Positions 4,926 to 7,587 of a DNA stretch of 7,587 nucleotides are shown piece after piece. The stretch covers positions 1 through 7,587 of the forward strand of contig JAGWSK010000099.1 in assembly GCA_028869355.1 (NCBI GenBank), read 5' to 3'. The position numbers were made by a program, and so were the translations under genes. The stretch comes from Alphaproteobacteria bacterium. GTDB taxonomy: Bacteria; Pseudomonadota; Alphaproteobacteria; Micropepsales; Micropepsaceae. Below the pieces are notes generated by a model. The model was not told the origin of the DNA. It saw only the letters and a program-made list of their open reading frames with translations, and did not search any database. Positions within the stretch are counted from its first letter, which is position 1; every line of letters begins with the position of its first letter.

Positions 4926-5275
4926 TGGTGATGGCCGAGGCCACCAATGAGTTCTGTTTTGTCTATTCGACCTATCCGAATCTGGAGACGGCACGTGCGG
5001 CGGCGCGGCTGGCCGTCGATCAGAAGCTCGCCGCCTGTGTGAACATCTATCCGAAGATGACGAGCATCTATATGTGGCAGGGCAAGCTGGAAGAGAGCGC
5101 CGAACATGCTGTCTTCTTCAAAACCCGCCGTGCGCTGGTAGAAAAGCTGATCAGCACGCTTTGGGCTGAGCACACATATGAATTGCCAAGTTTTGTCGTG
5201 TTGCCCCTCGAGGGCGGCAGCAGCGATTACCTCGCCTGGGTGCGCGAGCAAACCGAACAGCCAACAACGGTTTGA
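4925..5275 (+). CDS. cutA: Divalent-cation tolerance protein CutA
   Basis: CutA1 is a small, very stable trimeric protein with a PII-like ferredoxin fold. It was first linked to copper and divalent-metal tolerance in E. coli, but its biochemical role remains unclear. The 116-residue product matches the family along its length. FVYSTYPNLETARAAARLAVDQKLAACVNIYP (12-43) contains the conserved Cys38. It is followed by TSIYMWQGKLEESAEHAVFFKT (46-67), with the W-x-GK-E motif. The C-terminal block is ELPSFVVLPLEGGSSDYLAWV (86-106). The start region is GTGATGGTGATG (4922-4933), offering four in-frame starts. ATG 4925 was chosen because it shares its A with the GST TGA, but 4922 and 4931 are nearly equal alternatives. 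A 7-bp inverted repeat spans the stop codon (5249-5255 with 5268-5274). Confidence 0.95.
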   Translation: MVMAEATNEFCFVYSTYPNLETARAAARLAVDQKLAACVNIYPKMTSIYMWQGKLEESAEHAVFFKTRRALVEKLISTLWAEHTYELPSFVVLPLEGGSSDYLAWVREQTEQPTTV

Positions 5276-5279
5276 AAGT

Positions 5280-5343
5280 ATTTCACGCGGATTTGCGCGG
5301 AGCGGACGGTGTTCTCCCCCATCTCTGCGGCTCCGCGTGAGAT
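5280..5343. repeat. Palindromic intergenic element C
   Basis: In the gap between convergent cutA and trpS (5276-5390), ATTTCACGCGGA (5280-5291) pairs with TCCGCGTGAGAT (5332-5343) through 12 positions including one G-U. The interior is rich in GCGGAG and GCGGC motifs. Its left end TATTTCACGCGGA (5279-5291) recurs exactly at 6445-6457 in element B, on the other side of trpS. The palindrome may terminate both converging transcripts, although it lacks a T-run. Nothing else is seen between 5344 and 5390. Confidence 0.6.
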
Positions 5344-5390
5344 CTTTGGAATCTGTGAGTGCGGCTATACCACGTTGATCAAAAATCGCT

Positions 5391-6410
5391 CTACCCCACA
5401 AACCCAACCCGTTCGCGGACTTCGCGCAACACCGGATCGGCGATGAGGCGCGCACGGGCGGCGCCATCGGCAAGAATGCGGTCGAGTTCGGCGCGATCGG
5501 TGAGGTAGCTCCGCATCTTTTCGCCGATCGGCATCAGCTTTGCGACCGCCAGATCGGCCAGTGCGTTCTTGAACGCCGAGAATTGCGCGCCGGCATATTC
5601 GGCGAGCACGGCATCCGGCGTCTGATCTGAAAGTCCGGCATAGATGTTGATCAGATTCTCCGCCTCCGGACGGCTGGCCATGTTCTCCTTGCTGTCCGGC
5701 ATTGCTTGCGGATCGGTTTTGGCCTTGCGGATCTTCTGCGCAATCGCGTTGGCATCATCGGACAGGTTGATGCGCGAATATTCCGACTCATCGGATTTCG
5801 ACATCTTCTTTGTCCCGTCGCGCAGACTCATCACCCGCGTGCCCGGCCCGGTAATGAACGGTTCGGGCAGCGGGAAAAAATCCGGCGCGGAGAAATCATT
5901 GTTGAATTTCTGCGCAATGTCGCGCGCCAGTTCGAGATGCTGCTTCTGGTCTTCGCCGACCGGCACATGGGTAGCGCGATAGGCCAGAATGTCGGCGGCC
6001 ATCAGATTGGGATAGATGAACAGCCCGACAGAGGCGTTTTCGCGATTCTTGCCCGCCTTGTCCTTGAACTGAGTCATGCGATTGAGCCAGCCCATCCGGG
6101 CGACGCAGTTGAATACCCATGCCAGTTCGGCATGCGCGCGAACCTGCGACTGGTTGAACAGGATCGAGCGCTCCGGATCGATCCCGATGGCGAGGCAAGC
6201 GGCAGCGACCTCACGCGTGGCCGCGGACAATTCCGCCGGCTCCTGCCAGATCGTGATCGCGTGCATATCCACGACGCAGTAGATGCAGGGCATGGATTCC
6301 TGAAGCCGGACCCAGTTCTTCATCGCGCCGAGATAATTTCCGAGATGCAGTTTCCCGGTGGGCTGGATTCCGGAAAAGACAAGCGGCCTGTGATTGGTGT
6401 TTTCGGTCAT
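5391..6410 (-). CDS. trpS: Tryptophanyl-tRNA synthetase
   Basis: TrpS is a class Ic, dimeric aminoacyl-tRNA synthetase. It activates L-tryptophan with ATP and charges tRNA-Trp in the cytoplasm. The 339-residue product has the HIGH-type signature PTGKLHLGNYLGAM (17-30) and the KMSKS loop (202-206) in GTKKMSKSDESEYSRINLSDD. The Rossmann core has YCVVDMHAIT (44-53) and NLMAADILAYRATHVPVGEDQKQHLEL (135-161). Length is normal. The start ATG 6408-6410 was chosen because homologues begin shortly before the LVFSGIQPTGKLHLGN block. An open frame reaching 6452 would begin inside element B and add unrelated residues. No strong Shine-Dalgarno sequence precedes the chosen ATG. In many alphaproteobacteria trpS follows glnD and murJ (mviN); here glnD lies directly upstream and murJ is absent from the interval. 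Confidence 0.97.
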   Translation of the reverse strand: MTENTNHRPLVFSGIQPTGKLHLGNYLGAMKNWVRLQESMPCIYCVVDMHAITIWQEPAELSAATREVAAACLAIGIDPERSILFNQSQVRAHAELAWVFNCVARMGWLNRMTQFKDKAGKNRENASVGLFIYPNLMAADILAYRATHVPVGEDQKQHLELARDIAQKFNNDFSAPDFFPLPEPFITGPGTRVMSLRDGTKKMSKSDESEYSRINLSDDANAIAQKIRKAKTDPQAMPDSKENMASRPEAENLINIYAGLSDQTPDAVLAEYAGAQFSAFKNALADLAVAKLMPIGEKMRSYLTDRAELDRILADGAARARLIADPVLREVRERVGFVG

Positions 6411-6444
6411 TTCGATGCAATCGCGAACTGTTCGAGACAAAAAA

Positions 6445-6600
6445 TATTTCACGCGGAGGCGCGGAGTTAGCGGAGCGCGGCTTCAGGGCCCCACGCGCGT
6501 AAAGAAAATCGCGACGCGCCCGCACGCGGCGCGTGGCGCCGCGGCAGGATTCAAAAAGGAGCGCCGCGAAGCGGTCGCGGGCAGCGCGTGGGATGCCGCC
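6445..6600. repeat. Palindromic intergenic element B
   Basis: This element fills most of the 221-bp glnD-trpS gap (6411-6631). It begins with TATTTCACGCGGA (6445-6457, identical to element C) followed by further GCGGAG repeats. It then shares GCTTC-x-GGGCCCCA...CGCGCG (6480-6499) with element A at 3161-3182, and GCAGCGCG...TGGGATGC-x-GCC (6581-6600) with element A at 3205-3225. CCCACGCGC (6490-6498) pairs with GCGCGTGGG (6584-6592). An inner hairpin pairs ACGCGCC (6514-6520) with GGCGCGT (6528-6534). The interior differs from element A, so the family looks mosaic. No T-run or clear trpS promoter was found in it. Confidence 0.68.
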
Positions 6601-6631
6601 GGCAAAACGTCCAAAGTCTTATCGCAAAGGC

Positions 6632-7587
6632 TCAGACCGCCATCAAGGTCTCGTTTTCCAGCATCTTGATCAGCCGCCCTTCAATATCGGCGAGCCGCGC
6701 GGCATTGACCAGTTTGTGCCCGAAGCCGTCGCGAACATAGAACACGTCGACCGCGAGCTCGCCATAGGTCACGACAACGGCCGACGAAATGCTCAGGCCG
6801 GCTTCGAAGAGCACCCGGGTGATGTCGTAGAGCAACCCGATGCGATCGGTGCTTTCAACTTCAATTACGGTGGAGGCGACCGACGCGTCATTGTCGAACT
6901 GAACGCGCGAGCCGCGCTTGAACGCCGCGGCGCGTTTGGCCTGTGGCCGCTTCGCCAGCAATTCACGCGGTTTGATGTCGCCCGACAGTGTCCGTGCGAT
7001 CGTCTGGCGTAGCCGGTCGATGCGGCCGCCATCGCCAAACGGGCCGCCCGAAGCATCCTGGACGCGGAAGATATCGAGGGCGTAACCGTCGGATGTGGTG
7101 AAGATCTTGGCGCCGGCAATCGAGCCGTTGGAGACTGAAATCGCCCCGGCCAGACGCGAGAACAGACCAGGATGGTCCGGCGTGTAGATGACGATTTCGG
7201 AAATGCCGCTGCCCTCGTCTTCCGTCGCGCCGATGGCAAGTTTCTCGGCTTTTGCATCAGCATCGCGCATCAGGCGTGCATGCCAGGCGAGATCGTCCGC
7301 GCCGAAGGCGAGCCAATACGCGTCATAATGCCGGGACAGCGCCTGCTGCCGCTCGGCCGCGGTGAAATTCCCCAGTTTGGCTTCGAGCGCAGCTTTCGCT
7401 TCGTCGACGCGTGCCGAGCGGGTGGGCTGCGCGTCGCCTCCGGACATCAGAGTCTCGGATTCGTAATAGAGATCGCGCAAGAGCTGCGCCTTCCACCCGT
7501 TCCACACACCCGGACCGACGGCGCGGATATCGGCAGCCGTGAGAATCAGGAGCAGTCGCAGCCGTTCCGGCGTCTGCACCGCATGGA
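6632..7587 (-). CDS. glnD: Bifunctional uridylyltransferase / uridylyl-removing enzyme GlnD, C-terminal part
   Basis: GlnD senses glutamine and adds UMP to, or removes it from, PII signalling proteins, thereby controlling nitrogen assimilation. About the last 317 residues are visible; the nucleotidyltransferase and most of the HD domain lie beyond the right edge. The visible part begins near the end of the HD region with TPERLRLLLILTAADIRAVGPGVWNGWKAQLLRDLYYE. Two ACT domains, the glutamine-sensing part, follow. The first is EIVIYTPDHPGLFSRLAGAISVSNGSIAGAKIFTTSDGYALDIFRVQD. The second is TVIEVESTDRIGLLYDITRVLFEAGLSISSAVVVTYGELAVDVFYVRD, running to the C terminus. The frame is open through the window edge, so the GTG at 7577-7579 is internal and not a start. 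The stop lies 31 bases from element B. Confidence 0.96.
   Translation of the reverse strand, partial: HAVQTPERLRLLLILTAADIRAVGPGVWNGWKAQLLRDLYYESETLMSGGDAQPTRSARVDEAKAALEAKLGNFTAAERQQALSRHYDAYWLAFGADDLAWHARLMRDADAKAEKLAIGATEDEGSGISEIVIYTPDHPGLFSRLAGAISVSNGSIAGAKIFTTSDGYALDIFRVQDASGGPFGDGGRIDRLRQTIARTLSGDIKPRELLAKRPQAKRAAAFKRGSRVQFDNDASVASTVIEVESTDRIGLLYDITRVLFEAGLSISSAVVVTYGELAVDVFYVRDGFGHKLVNAARLADIEGRLIKMLENETLMAV

Noticed and set aside
5249..5274. CAAACCG/CGGTTTG inverted repeat as the cutA terminator
   Set aside because: The stem spans the stop codon, has a 12-base loop and is followed by AAAG rather than a T-run; kept only as a remark under cutA.
6421..6437. CGAAC-T-GTTCG upstream of trpS as a LexA box
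   Set aside because: The spacing fits neither the alphaproteobacterial GTTC-N7-GTTC nor the Gram-positive CGAAC-N4-GTTCG box; the 5-bp arms are likely chance.
5706..6470. 254-codon plus-strand open frame opposite trpS
   Set aside because: It is antisense to conserved TrpS motifs, has no protein-like features and is explained by codon bias.

Overview
The window looks like a chromosomal housekeeping segment from an alphaproteobacterium of moderately high G+C content (estimated by eye at roughly 60%). The evidence is gene content and order: a UbiK/BMFP-type gene divergent from lgt, which is translationally coupled to a MidA-type methyltransferase; a YbjN-domain gene followed by proC; and a glnD to trpS arrangement. 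I cannot name a genus. There is no phage, transposase, CRISPR, rRNA or tRNA signal.

Layout, left to right. Positions 1-1181 (minus strand) hold lgt followed by the first 87 codons of a midA-like gene, with a 4-base overlap. A 156-bp divergent gap (1182-1337) separates them from a plus-strand run: ubiK-like (1338-1655), a ybjN-domain gene (1775-2275) and proC (2291-3118). The ybjN gene is preceded by a near-perfect dyad. Positions 3117-3270 are filled by a large nested palindrome between proC and a convergent gene for a small exported protein of unknown function (3280-3720, minus). A 312-bp gap (3721-4032) carries an A+T-rich promoter-like patch and a long leader for a cold-shock protein gene (4033-4236), which ends in a strong intrinsic terminator (4259-4292). 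A glutathione S-transferase gene (4311-4925) and a stop-start overlapping cutA gene (from 4925) follow. Then come a second palindromic element (5280-5343), trpS (5391-6410, minus), a third element (6445-6600) and the 3' third of glnD (6632-7587, minus).

Functional themes. Lgt makes bacterial lipoproteins, UbiK assists ubiquinone biosynthesis and MidA-family methyltransferases assist respiratory complex I, so the left end is envelope and respiration housekeeping. ProC, TrpS and GlnD cover proline synthesis, tryptophanyl-tRNA and nitrogen signalling. CspA-like, GST and CutA are stress-associated proteins.

The most unusual content is non-coding. It is a small family of mosaic intergenic palindromes, two of which share core motifs that differ by a compensatory base-pair insertion/deletion. 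There is also a dyad in front of ybjN, and an interleaved (pseudoknot-type) pairing potential just upstream of the csp ribosome-binding site. No undescribed multi-gene system is evident.
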